Source: an uncultured archaeon (GTDB taxonomy: Archaea; Altiarchaeota; Altiarchaeia; IMC4; SCGC-AAA252-I15). Taken from it: 44,929 bases of DNA. The translations under genes were made by a program, and so were the position numbers. Positions within the stretch are counted from its first letter, which is position 1, and each line of letters starts with the position of its first letter. Positions 8,462 to 15,322 of the stretch are shown here, piece after piece. The notes under the pieces are model-generated. The model saw nothing but the letters and a program-made list of their open reading frames with translations. It was not told the DNA's origin and ran no database searches. The stretch lies in the NCBI GenBank assembly GCA_902384455.1, contig CABMCB010000090.1:1-44929 (forward strand). The letters run 5' to 3'.

Positions 8462-9490
8462 TTAAATCGCCTTCTTTTCTATGGTGTATCCTTCTGAGCG
8501 TATCTGCCTTATTCTCTGCCAGCAGTCTTCGTAGGACAGTAGGCCTACTGTGGTGCCGTATTTGGTTATGACGCTTGAGCTGTTTGCGATGCCCATTTCC
8601 ATGCCTGCTTCTATGCTGTTTTCTTTGATGATGCCTGCAAGTAGGGCGGCTGCGAATGCGTCTCCTGCTCCGGCTAGTTCGACTGCTTTTACTGGGTATG
8701 CTTGGCATGTGTATCTTGTTTTTCCGTCGTATGCGTTTGCTGGTTTGTCTCCGTTGGTTACGACTACTATGCGGGGGCAAATTTTGTGCAGTCCCTTAAG
8801 TATTTCGTTGGTGTCTTGGTCGCTTATTGTGCCTTGGCTGAAGTTTCTTCCCAGTAGCATGTGGGCTTCTTCCATGTTCATTATGAGGATGTCTGCTGCG
8901 GTGATTAGGGGTTTGACTTTTTCTGCGCCGTCACGAAGCAGGTAGCTGCTGGGTGCGTAGAGGATTTTGATGCCCTTCTTCTTCGCTTGGGCGACTAATG
9001 CTATCTGCGTCTCAAGGCTTTCGCCCGTCATGCTTGCGAAGTACATCCATTCGGTGTCCAATATTTCGTCCACATTTATTTCATGGATGTTTAAGTCGTC
9101 GTTGGCTCCCTTGTAGGCGAGTATGGTGCGGTCGCCGTCTAAGCTTTCGAATATGACGCTGAATCCGGTGTTTATGTGCGAACGAGGTGTTTTGAAGAAC
9201 GGCAGACCCAGACGCCCAAGGTAATCGGCGATGTACTGTCCGTTGCTGTCTTCCCCAAGTTTAATCAACGCGCCGGCCCTAATTCCCAGCCGGTGGATGG
9301 CTGTTCCGGCGTTTATCGCCCCTCCGCCAACGCTCAAAGTCAATTCGTCAATCTGGATTTTACTTCCTGAACGGAAACAAAGCAAGTCGGTTTCAGAATT
9401 CCGGGTCTCAATCTTGACGAGTCGGCTTTCGGCGCGGGCAAACATGTCCAGCACAGCCGAGCCGCAGATGACGACGTCCAACCGGCTCAT
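8462..9490 (-). CDS. PfkB-family carbohydrate/nucleoside kinase
   Basis: 342 residues of the ribokinase fold. The first PfkB signature is at SVGGGAINAGTA (residues 53-64), and the second, with catalytic base D277, is at AGAGDAFAAALLAG. It phosphorylates a sugar or nucleoside with ATP; the exact substrate cannot be read from the sequence. Ribokinase, ADP-dependent sugar kinase relatives or nucleoside kinase (relevant to the AMP/R15P pathway implied by the gene at 20086) are possible. The ATG at 9490 has a TATA-like box about 28 nt upstream and is divergent from adkA with 72 bases between starts. The 3' half (8462 to about 9000) is coded almost only with A/C-ending codons, the 5' half is mixed. 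Confidence 0.88.
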   Translation of the reverse strand: MSRLDVVICGSAVLDMFARAESRLVKIETRNSETDLLCFRSGSKIQIDELTLSVGGGAINAGTAIHRLGIRAGALIKLGEDSNGQYIADYLGRLGLPFFKTPRSHINTGFSVIFESLDGDRTILAYKGANDDLNIHEINVDEILDTEWMYFASMTGESLETQIALVAQAKKKGIKILYAPSSYLLRDGAEKVKPLITAADILIMNMEEAHMLLGRNFSQGTISDQDTNEILKGLHKICPRIVVVTNGDKPANAYDGKTRYTCQAYPVKAVELAGAGDAFAAALLAGIIKENSIEAGMEMGIANSSSVITKYGTTVGLLSYEDCWQRIRQIRSEGYTIEKKAI

Positions 9491-9514
9491 ATCAAGATAC
9501 CATTACCCCCCAAA

Positions 9515-9523
9515 ACTATAAAA
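9515..9523 (-). promoter_or_regulatory. TATA-like box of the PfkB kinase gene
   Basis: On the minus strand TTTTATAGT stands about 28 nt before the ATG at 9490, which fits a leaderless transcript. It lies beside the box assigned to the divergent adkA gene. Confidence 0.5.
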
Positions 9524-9529
9524 CCACGT

Positions 9530-9539
9530 TAGCTTTTAC
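9530..9539 (+). promoter_or_regulatory. TATA-like box of adkA
   Basis: AGCTTTTACT is centred about 28 nt before the adkA ATG at 9563, the distance expected for a leaderless archaeal mRNA. There is no Shine-Dalgarno sequence ahead of this ATG. Confidence 0.4.
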
Positions 9540-9562
9540 TTGCCGCCTACATATCCCTTAAC

Positions 9563-10276
9563 ATGGCCGTAAGCCCACAGAAAACAGCGGATTCACTGAC
9601 AGCAGACTACGGCAGCTACGTTCACCCCAACAAGAATAAAGACAGCCCGTTCTCCGCGCTCCTTGTTGGAGTGCCGGGAGCCGGCAAAAGCTTTGTAATA
9701 AAAAAACTCGCTGAAACCCACCCGGAACACAACGCAGTCATACTAAACATAGGCGACTTAATGTACGAGCTCGCATTAAGCAAGTACTCCGGCGTAATCA
9801 CAAACCGCGACGACATGCGAAACAAACTAACGCAGACCCAGCAGGAAACCCTCAGAGACGAAGCAATAAAGAACGTCGCCCAAAAAACCCAGCAAAAAGG
9901 CGCAACATACTTCATAGACACCCACCTCACAGTCGAAAACCCCGCCGGATACCTAGGCGGAGTACCGCCCGCATTCTTCAACACACTCAAACCAGACTTC
10001 ATACTGCTAGTCGAAGACACACCCGACGCCATAAGCAGACGACGCACAAAAGACAACAACGCAGGAAAAAGGGTCAGAGACCCCAACCAAAACAAAATAG
10101 ACCACCACCAACGCCTCAACCGACTAGTCGCCGAAAAAATAACATCCAACGCAAACATACCCCTACTAATAACAGGATACAGCCCCGACGGAGACGAAGG
10201 CGCCAAAAAAGACGCACAAACAATCCACAAATTCCTAAAAGAAAACGCAACAAAAATGCGGCAAACAACAAATTAA
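9563..10276 (+). CDS. adkA: Archaeal adenylate kinase AdkA
   Basis: 237 residues, versus about 190 in typical archaeal AdkA; the extra length is an N-terminal extension of about 30 residues. The P-loop is GVPGAGKS at 36-43. Archaeal AdkA signatures follow: NIGDLMYE, the DRD-like NRDDMRNKL, FIDTHLTVENPAGYLGGVP, and a lid region with RRR at about 159. It converts AMP and ATP to two ADP in the cytosol. From about 9710 to the stop, only the last sense codon (AAT) ends in T, which is the clearest A/C-ending codon tract in the window. GuaAB follows after 26 bases that contain no G. Confidence 0.9.
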   Translation: MAVSPQKTADSLTADYGSYVHPNKNKDSPFSALLVGVPGAGKSFVIKKLAETHPEHNAVILNIGDLMYELALSKYSGVITNRDDMRNKLTQTQQETLRDEAIKNVAQKTQQKGATYFIDTHLTVENPAGYLGGVPPAFFNTLKPDFILLVEDTPDAISRRRTKDNNAGKRVRDPNQNKIDHHQRLNRLVAEKITSNANIPLLITGYSPDGDEGAKKDAQTIHKFLKENATKMRQTTN

Positions 10277-10302
10277 TACACAAACAAAACCAAATACCAC
10301 CC

Positions 10303-11241
10303 ATGACATTCGACGCCACCTCATTCTGCCAAAAAGCAACCGCCGACATAAAGAAAAAAATCGGCGACAAAAAAACAGTCATAGGCCTATCCGGAGGAGT
10401 AGACTCAAGTGTGGCCGCAATACTAACCCACAAGGCAATAGGAGACAACCTCATAAGCGTATTCGTAGACACAGGATTCATGCGCAAAAACGAAGCCGAA
10501 GAAATACGCCAAATATTCGAAGGCAAATACAACCTAAACCTCAGAATCATCGACGCGGAAGAAGAATTCATGAAAAAACTCAAAGGCAAATCAGACCCCG
10601 AAGAAAAAAGAAAAATAATCGGCCACCACTTCATCACCGTCTTCCAAAGGGAAGCCGAAAAAATCGGCGCCCAAGCCCTAGTCCAAGGAACAATAGCCCC
10701 AGACTGGATCGAAACAGGAGGAGGAATCAAAAGCCACCACAACGTCACACTCCCCTCAGGCATGGTACTTACCGTCGTAGAGCCGCTGCGCGACCTATAC
10801 AAAGACGAAGTCCGCGAAGTAGCCCGCCACCTCAAACTACCCCCAGAAATAAGCGAACGAATGCCCTTCCCAGGACCCGGACTAGCAGTCCGAGTAGTCG
10901 GAGAAATCACCCAGGAACGCGTCAACGTAGTCCGAGAAGCAGACTACATCGTCAAAGAAGAAATCAAAAAAGCAGGCATACAAAGCTGGCAAGCATTCGC
11001 CGCATTACTCCCCGGCCGCGTCACAGGCGTAAAAGGAGACAGCCGAGACTACGGATACATAATTGCCATCCGCATAGTAGAAAGCCTGGACGCAATGACC
11101 GCCAACACCAAACAAATAGACCCCCAAGTATGGAAGACGCTACGCAAAATAGCAGACAGAATACCCCGCGAAATACCCCAAGTCACACGCGTACTATACG
11201 ACCTCACAAACAAGCCGCCAGCCACAATAGAATTCGAATAA
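10303..11241 (+). CDS. guaAB: GMP synthase subunit B (ATP-pyrophosphatase)
   Basis: 312 residues, the normal length for the separate ATP-PPase subunit of archaeal GMP synthetase. The PP-loop SGGVDSS is at 30-36; later family motifs are VDTGFMR, the QGTIAPDWIE loop, PFPGPGLAVRVVGE, and the C-terminal dimerisation end KPPATIEFE. It adenylates XMP and aminates it with ammonia from a separate glutamine amidotransferase subunit (GuaAA), which is not in this window. An AT-rich box (AATTAATACA, 10271-10280) is about 28 nt before the ATG, consistent with a leaderless mRNA. Nearly the whole gene is in an A/C-ending codon tract. Pairing with adkA makes a purine nucleotide block. Confidence 0.95.
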   Translation: MTFDATSFCQKATADIKKKIGDKKTVIGLSGGVDSSVAAILTHKAIGDNLISVFVDTGFMRKNEAEEIRQIFEGKYNLNLRIIDAEEEFMKKLKGKSDPEEKRKIIGHHFITVFQREAEKIGAQALVQGTIAPDWIETGGGIKSHHNVTLPSGMVLTVVEPLRDLYKDEVREVARHLKLPPEISERMPFPGPGLAVRVVGEITQERVNVVREADYIVKEEIKKAGIQSWQAFAALLPGRVTGVKGDSRDYGYIIAIRIVESLDAMTANTKQIDPQVWKTLRKIADRIPREIPQVTRVLYDLTNKPPATIEFE

Positions 11242-11270
11242 AAAACAACAAAAGACGGCCGCCACCACGC

Positions 11271-11279
11271 TCTTTTATC
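11271..11279 (+). promoter_or_regulatory. TATA-like box of the pilin-like gene
   Basis: TCTTTTATC is centred about 26 nt before the ATG at 11301, so a leaderless mRNA is likely. Confidence 0.45.
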
Positions 11280-11300
11280 CCCCACCGCCATTAAAATAAC

Positions 11301-11678
11301 ATGGGCAGGCAAATAACCCAAAAAACAGCGTTCGCCCTAATTCTCCTGTCGTCTGCCGCAACCGCAATACCCTTCCCCAACAACCAAAACGACGTATGGA
11401 TGTGGGTGCAGTCGATGTCGCAAAAATTCACCGGAAACCTACTGTGCCTAGCAGCAGGAGCCGCAGTACCATTCCTAGTCGGCCTCATAGCGTGGGGCGG
11501 ATTCATATGGCTTATGGGCGCAGACGACCCCAACCAACGCCTCATGGGCAAAAGAATAGTAAAAGACGCAGTCATAGGAGCAGCATTGATTCAGGGGCTG
11601 CTGCTGTTCGCCAACGCCCTAATACCCGGATTAACCCTCTCATTCACAGGATGCCTATCGACACCCGGACTATTCTAA
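11301..11678 (+). CDS. VirB2/T4SS-pilin-like small membrane protein
   Basis: 125 residues. A signal peptide (about 1-22) is followed by two hydrophobic helices at about 46-70 and 88-112. The region between them, GGFIWLMGADDP...GKRIVKDAVIGAALI, is the hallmark of VirB2/TrbC-type pilin proteins: a glycine-rich helix end, a short polar loop with D/P residues, a basic segment, then a second helix. Such proteins form the pilus or channel of type IV secretion-like systems, and short relatives are common in small-genome archaea and candidate-phylum bacteria. No VirB4 ATPase, VirB6 or coupling protein is in the window, so a complete system is not shown. A Cys-rich stalk protein gene begins 11 bases downstream. 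Family assignment rests on the motif pattern. Confidence 0.7.
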   Translation: MGRQITQKTAFALILLSSAATAIPFPNNQNDVWMWVQSMSQKFTGNLLCLAAGAAVPFLVGLIAWGGFIWLMGADDPNQRLMGKRIVKDAVIGAALIQGLLLFANALIPGLTLSFTGCLSTPGLF

Positions 11679-11689
11679 CCGCCTTAACC

Positions 11690-12607
11690 ATGCAAAAAAA
11701 GTTAGCTGCCATTGTGCTGATATTTCTTCTACATGAATCCGCAGCCCAGCAACAACCATTAACCGCAACGATAGAACTCACATTCCACAGCGACCTAATA
11801 GAAATAGCCACAATCAAAAGCATCGCAGTCTCACAAAAACCGCTAACACCCCCGCCTACGCCCGGCCCGTACTCCCTGGTAATATACGACGACAAAAACA
11901 ACGAAATCCAAAACATCCAATTCTCAGTCGACTACACCGAAGTCAAAGACTCGCAGGGACTCACAGTGCAAATACCCCGCACATTCACCCTACCCTACAC
12001 AGACAAATGGCACCACATAGAAATCAAAAAACAACAACAAACACTCGCCACACAACAAATAGCAACAAAACTATGCAACTTCGACAACCTATGCAACAAC
12101 CTCGAAAACCACCTAACCTGCCAAAAAGACTGCACCCAATCAAGCCCAGACGGACTATGCGAAACAATAAAAGACGGCACCTGCGACCCAGACTGCACAC
12201 CCCAAGAAGACCCTGACTGCCTAGTTCAACGCGCCAGATGCGGCGACGGAACATGCAACCCGCCTAGAGAGAACATAACCTCCTGCCCCCAAGACTGCGC
12301 AACCACCACAACCACTACTACAACCACCACTACCATCACATACACCCCAACGAGCACAACAGAAAACACCGCAACTAACCCCACAACAACAATCGAAACA
12401 GCCCGTTGCGGAGACGGAACCTGCGACTCAGACGAAACACCCCAAACGTGCCCACAAGACTGCACTCAAAACCAGCAGTCAAACTCGCCAGCACTCCCGC
12501 TGTCCGACATGCTGATGGGAAAAACGGCGTCGCCCTACCCTATAATCCTGCTTATGATAGGACTGTCCAGTATAATATACCTGATATACAGAATGAAATC
12601 AGGTTGA
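11690..12607 (+). CDS. Membrane-anchored Cys-rich surface protein with Thr stalk
   Basis: 305 residues from the ATG at 11690; the frame is open further upstream but only as a shadow of the pilin gene. A signal peptide covers about residues 1-19. A beta-rich domain spans about 20-135. Four Cys repeats follow, variants of C-G-D-G-x-C...E...C-P-x-D-C (about 137, 160, 185 and 243), with acidic residues spaced as in calcium-stabilised disulfide knots. A run of eleven threonines and a Thr/Asn-rich linker between the last repeats looks like an O-glycosylated stalk. A C-terminal hydrophobic helix (about 280-300) and a short basic tail anchor it. Together with the pilin-like gene it is probably part of a cell-surface structure; the exact role is unknown. 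Confidence 0.8.
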   Translation: MQKKLAAIVLIFLLHESAAQQQPLTATIELTFHSDLIEIATIKSIAVSQKPLTPPPTPGPYSLVIYDDKNNEIQNIQFSVDYTEVKDSQGLTVQIPRTFTLPYTDKWHHIEIKKQQQTLATQQIATKLCNFDNLCNNLENHLTCQKDCTQSSPDGLCETIKDGTCDPDCTPQEDPDCLVQRARCGDGTCNPPRENITSCPQDCATTTTTTTTTTTITYTPTSTTENTATNPTTTIETARCGDGTCDSDETPQTCPQDCTQNQQSNSPALPLSDMLMGKTASPYPIILLMIGLSSIIYLIYRMKSG

Positions 12608-12656
12608 CAACAAAACTAATTTAAGCCCCCGCCCGCCAAAATAAAAAAAAGACACA

Positions 12657-13265
12657 ATGGAACCCACAACCCTCATAATAGGAATAACAATCCTTTTTGC
12701 CGTACTATCATACGTCCTAATACCCCCGTTCTCAACACCCTTACTTGACATCTACTACGGCCTCACCACAATACTTTTTTCCACATTCAGAAAAAACGAC
12801 AAAATATCCTTATACGACGAAAAAGGCGCAGTAAGCTTCTCCGGTTACGTGGAAAAAACAGGCTTAACGACGACAATACTTGTTGACGAAGGCAACTACC
12901 GCTACGTAATACCCAACTCCCTCATATACAAGAAAGCATTCGGAAACGATCACGCCAAAGAAAACGAAATAAGGAAATACATCAGCTTCGAACTCAAATA
13001 CTTCGAAGAACTAGACAAAGCCAAGCAGATTCTCACTGACGAAGCGGAAAAGCAAAAAGACCGGATGACCCAAAGCAAATACACAATCAAAGTGGGCGCA
13101 GTAGCACCAAACAAACTTGAAATCCGACTATACTACTGGAGCACAACAAAAAACACCACGTTTTTGGGCGCAGACCTTAAGGAAGGAATAATCAGAAAAT
13201 TCACTCAAGAAAAAATAGACTTAGGAAACATACCCAAACCCAAAGAAGACCGAGGATACGCATAA
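12657..13265 (+). CDS. Reduced MscS-like protein (beta domain with one membrane helix)
   Basis: 202 residues. One N-terminal hydrophobic helix (about 5-28) and a second, weaker one (about 32-45) precede a region KNDKISLYD...GYVEKTGLTTTILVDEGNYRYVIPNSLI. This matches the beta domain of MscS mechanosensitive channels (pattern GDxV, GxVxxIxLxxT, IPNSxI). The C-terminal alpha/beta part follows to about 190. Classical MscS has three membrane helices before this domain and about 280 residues, so this is a shortened form. It could still form a channel, or act as a membrane-tethered soluble ring. It follows two surface-protein genes but has its own leader. Confidence 0.75.
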   Translation: MEPTTLIIGITILFAVLSYVLIPPFSTPLLDIYYGLTTILFSTFRKNDKISLYDEKGAVSFSGYVEKTGLTTTILVDEGNYRYVIPNSLIYKKAFGNDHAKENEIRKYISFELKYFEELDKAKQILTDEAEKQKDRMTQSKYTIKVGAVAPNKLEIRLYYWSTTKNTTFLGADLKEGIIRKFTQEKIDLGNIPKPKEDRGYA

Positions 13266-13303
13266 AAACAAATCTCCCAAACACTTTTAACCATCAACCT
13301 CCA

Positions 13304-13311
13304 TAAAACAA
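13304..13311 (+). promoter_or_regulatory. TATA-like box of tRNA-Val
   Basis: CATAAAAC is centred about 24 nt upstream of the first base of the tRNA, the expected archaeal distance. The surrounding 65 bases are almost free of G. Confidence 0.4.
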
Positions 13312-13330
13312 AAACCAAAAAACAAAGAAA

Positions 13331-13404
13331 GGGCCCATGGTCTAGCTGGTTATGACGTCGCCTTTACGAGGCGAAAACCGCCGGTTCGAATCCGGCTGGG
13401 CCCA
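13331..13404 (+). tRNA. tRNA-Val (anticodon UAC)
   Basis: A full cloverleaf folds by eye. The acceptor stem GGGCCCA pairs with TGGGCCC at 13397-13403, with A at 13404 as discriminator. The anticodon stem TCGCC/GGCGA closes a seven-base loop TTTACGA with anticodon TAC, reading GUA-type valine codons. The T stem GCCGG/CCGGC closes the loop TTCGAAT. No intron is present and CCA is not encoded, so CCA must be added by an enzyme. A run of eight T (13423-13430) follows and should end transcription. Confidence 0.97.
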
Positions 13405-13422
13405 TATCCCATTCGCCGTTAG

Positions 13423-13430
13423 TTTTTTTT
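13423..13430 (+). terminator. Oligo-T terminator after tRNA-Val
   Basis: Eight consecutive T residues begin 19 nt after the tRNA 3' end. Oligo-T on the non-template strand is the basic archaeal termination signal. Its last bases form part of the TAA stop of the minus-strand gene ending at 13429. Confidence 0.6.
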
Positions 13431-13749
13431 ACGCCGTTTGTGTCGTCTTGTTTTTCGCCTCAATCATTGAGACTGCGGCTACGAGTATTGCCCATGTTGC
13501 TATGCATGCGATTGTCATTCCTGCGCCGACAGTCAAAATCTCGTGGAGCATTGCTGAGGAGTCTGTCGTTGCGGTCAGAAACGGCGGTGAAAGGATTATT
13601 TCCCCGTGGGCGATGTGTTCAATCATCAGGCCGGCTGTTCCTCCCCAGAGCATTGTGTTCAGCCATTTGATGTGGTATTTTTCAGGTGTCTTTTTTCCAA
13701 GTAGTGTCGTTGAGACTGCTGTCGCCGCCGGTGCAATAAAGCAAGCCAT
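13429..13749 (-). CDS. Small membrane protein, paralog of its upstream neighbour
   Basis: 106 residues with about three hydrophobic helices (roughly 1-18, 30-45, 72-96). The segment KYHIKWLNTMLWGGTAGLMIEH aligns with KYRLDSLTLMLWGLTIMVLMDH in the gene directly upstream, so the two are tandem duplicates. A short stretch of small and polar residues follows this motif in both. The ATG at 13749 lies five bases after the stop of the upstream copy, so the two are co-transcribed. No known family was recognised; the conserved histidine after the second helix (IEH, MDH) could bind a metal or cofactor, which is speculation. Codons end almost only in A/C. Confidence 0.72.
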   Translation of the reverse strand: MACFIAPAATAVSTTLLGKKTPEKYHIKWLNTMLWGGTAGLMIEHIAHGEIILSPPFLTATTDSSAMLHEILTVGAGMTIACIATWAILVAAVSMIEAKNKTTQTA

Positions 13750-13754
13750 TTTTT

Positions 13755-14045
13755 TTACCTCGTTGAGATTTCTCCTCTAAGTGTTGACGTTGCGAGCATG
13801 ATTCCCCAGACGGCAAACACCGGCGCAAGCATCGCAATCCCTAATAGTGTGCCGTTTTGTATTAAGCCGGTTGTTTGCGTTTGAATGAAGGGTCCTCCGT
13901 TGTACCCTAATACGTGGTCCATGAGCACCATTATTGTGAGCCCCCAAAGCATAAGTGTGAGGGAGTCCAGTCTGTATTTCTTTGGGGAGATGGCCCATGT
14001 TGCGGTGACTATCGATGCCGCCGCAAAAGACGTTATCAACCACAT
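13755..14045 (-). CDS. Small membrane protein, first of a tandem paralogous pair
   Basis: 96 residues with an N-terminal helix (about 2-20), a second helix at about 30-46 containing LMLWGLT.MVLMDH, and a third at about 65-85. The order and the shared core motif are the same as in the downstream copy. The segment between helices two and three, GYNGGPFIQTQT, is Gly/Pro-rich as is common in extracytoplasmic loops. The ATG at 14045 has a GAGTGA sequence shortly upstream. Function unknown. The pair lies directly downstream of tRNA-Val on the opposite strand and is expressed away from the Nudix gene. Confidence 0.72.
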   Translation of the reverse strand: MWLITSFAAASIVTATWAISPKKYRLDSLTLMLWGLTIMVLMDHVLGYNGGPFIQTQTTGLIQNGTLLGIAMLAPVFAVWGIMLATSTLRGEISTR

Positions 14046-14106
14046 GACTGTTCACTCCGAGTTTATTTCGTGATATTCACAAATAGAGGGGGGAGACATA
14101 AAAACG

Positions 14107-14538
14107 ATGGTAGATTCTCATGGCGATAAAGAGCAGTATCGCAACCCTAAGTTGACTGTTGACGGAATAGTCTTTCTAACACCTGAAACAGTAGTTCTTG
14201 TCCGAAGGAAGTTCGACCCGTTTAAGGGGATGTGGGCTTTGCCTGGCGGATTCGTGGAGTACGGCGAAAAGGTGGAGGACGCGTGCGTCAGGGAAGTCAA
14301 GGAGGAGACCGGGTTGAATGTTGAAATAGAATGTCTTTTGGACGTCTACAGCGAACCCCGCCGCGACCCCCGCCACCACTCGGTAACAGTCGTATACGTC
14401 TGCAAAGTAATATCCGGGAAACTGAATGCTGGCGACGACGCAGAAGACGTCAAATCATATCCATTAAACAACCTACCTCTAATGGCGTTCGACCACGGAA
14501 AAATACTCAAGGATGCCGTAAGAAGAAAGCCGCGGTAG
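14107..14538 (+). CDS. Nudix hydrolase, ADP-ribose pyrophosphatase-like
   Basis: 143 residues. The Nudix box GX5EX7REUXEEXGU is complete at residues 48-70 (G48, E54, R62, E63, E66, E67, G69). An N-terminal strand region and the C-terminal LPLMAFDHGKIL are typical of small archaeal and bacterial ADP-ribose/NADH-type Nudix enzymes, which split nucleoside diphosphates linked to another group. A strong purine-rich Shine-Dalgarno sequence (AGGGGGGAG, about 14 nt upstream) supports the ATG at 14107. The last 60 bases overlap the 3' end of the convergent PIG-L gene, and two oligo-T runs follow the stop. Confidence 0.9.
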   Translation: MVDSHGDKEQYRNPKLTVDGIVFLTPETVVLVRRKFDPFKGMWALPGGFVEYGEKVEDACVREVKEETGLNVEIECLLDVYSEPRRDPRHHSVTVVYVCKVISGKLNAGDDAEDVKSYPLNNLPLMAFDHGKILKDAVRRKPR

Positions 14539-15252
14539 ATGGCTTGCAGGCCGTTTTTTTTTTGTTGAACGCTGTTGTTTTTTTTTTTTAACCCTGTTCG
14601 TCTTCAGGATTTGGAAGCATTCAGAGTACCCGCCTTTCCCCATCATTATGCCTCTGTATTTGTTTAAGCTTTTTGCCGCCTCATCATACCGGTGGTTTTG
14701 AATCTGGGATTTATGCTCTATTATCGCGGCTAATTTTCTGTCGATTGTTTCTGTTATATCCTCCACGTATGTCACATCCCTCAGTGGAGTCCAGACTTCG
14801 TAGCATAGTACGGAGTCGACTTTCCACGGCTTCCCGTTGCACTCCTGAAACCAAAGGCATCCCGCTCTCTCTACTGCATCAGAAGCCAATTCAAACGTCT
14901 TCGTGTGGTCCCTGTGGGATTCGTCCTTATGCGGGATATAAACTAAGTTGGGTTTTTTCCTCCTGATAAGACTTATGATGTTGACGAAATTATCTTTCTT
15001 GTATTCGAGATACCCGTCAGGATTCCTAAGGAAAACAAGTTCCTTCACGCCAAGTATCCTCCCGGCGTTTTTAGCCTCCTCTTCTCTGATTCTACCCAGA
15101 GCTTTTTTAGAAACCCGCAGGCTCCCTGCATCGCCAGACGTCATATAAACTATGGTGACATCGTCTCCTTTTTTCACATGGTTTATTATGCTTCCCCCGC
15201 AGCCAATCACACCGTCATCCGGATGCGGCGAAAAAACCATGATTCTAGCCAT
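14479..15252 (-). CDS. PIG-L/LmbE-family deacetylase
   Basis: 257 residues. The zinc-binding motifs are H10-P-D12-D13 and H113-R-D-H116 (SHRDH), the signature of the PIG-L/LmbE family, which removes acetyl groups from N-acetylglucosamine-containing lipids, glycosides or thiol precursors. The conserved domain ends near residue 220. The last 35 residues are Lys/Ser-rich, coded through two A-runs, and overlap the Nudix gene on the other strand by 60 bases. That tail is probably non-conserved, and a shift in a homopolymer run would change it. The ATG at 15252 is about 27 nt downstream of a TATA-like element (15275-15283), which suggests a leaderless mRNA. Confidence 0.9.
   Translation of the reverse strand: MARIMVFSPHPDDGVIGCGGSIINHVKKGDDVTIVYMTSGDAGSLRVSKKALGRIREEEAKNAGRILGVKELVFLRNPDGYLEYKKDNFVNIISLIRRKKPNLVYIPHKDESHRDHTKTFELASDAVERAGCLWFQECNGKPWKVDSVLCYEVWTPLRDVTYVEDITETIDRKLAAIIEHKSQIQNHRYDEAAKSLNKYRGIMMGKGGYSECFQILKTNRVKKKKQQRSTKKKRPASHLPRLSSYGILEYFSVVERH
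14554..14589 (+). terminator. Two oligo-T runs downstream of the Nudix gene
   Basis: Runs of 10 T (14554-14563) and 12 T (14578-14589) begin 15 nt after the Nudix stop. They are the longest T runs in the window and are good archaeal terminators for the plus strand. On the minus strand they code lysines in the C-terminal tail of the PIG-L protein, so both uses share the same bases. Confidence 0.6.
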
Positions 15253-15274
15253 AAACCAATACCTTAGGGATACT

Positions 15275-15283
15275 CATATAAAT
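15275..15283 (-). promoter_or_regulatory. TATA-like box of the PIG-L gene
   Basis: On the minus strand ATTTATATG-like sequence stands about 27 nt upstream of the ATG at 15252. It lies in the 70 bases between this gene and the upstream acyl-CoA synthetase gene, so the PIG-L gene probably has its own promoter. Confidence 0.5.
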
Positions 15284-15322
15284 TCCGTCCTGCTCGTAAG
15301 ACAAGGCGCGCATTCCCAAAAA

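Noticed and set aside
10116..10925. 269-residue antisense open frame over guaAB
   Set aside because: It lies antisense to a well-conserved enzyme in an A/C tract, is Ser/Phe/Ile-rich as expected from reversed codons, and has no ribosome site or family pattern.
12300..12345. Thr-coding repeat taken as microsatellite or CRISPR-like repeat
   Set aside because: It is a short ACC/ACA/ACT run inside the stalk protein with no spacers or regular unit; no CRISPR array was seen anywhere.
13352..13780. 142-residue open frame running through tRNA-Val
   Set aside because: It overlaps the tRNA and then lies antisense to the small membrane protein; no coding signal.
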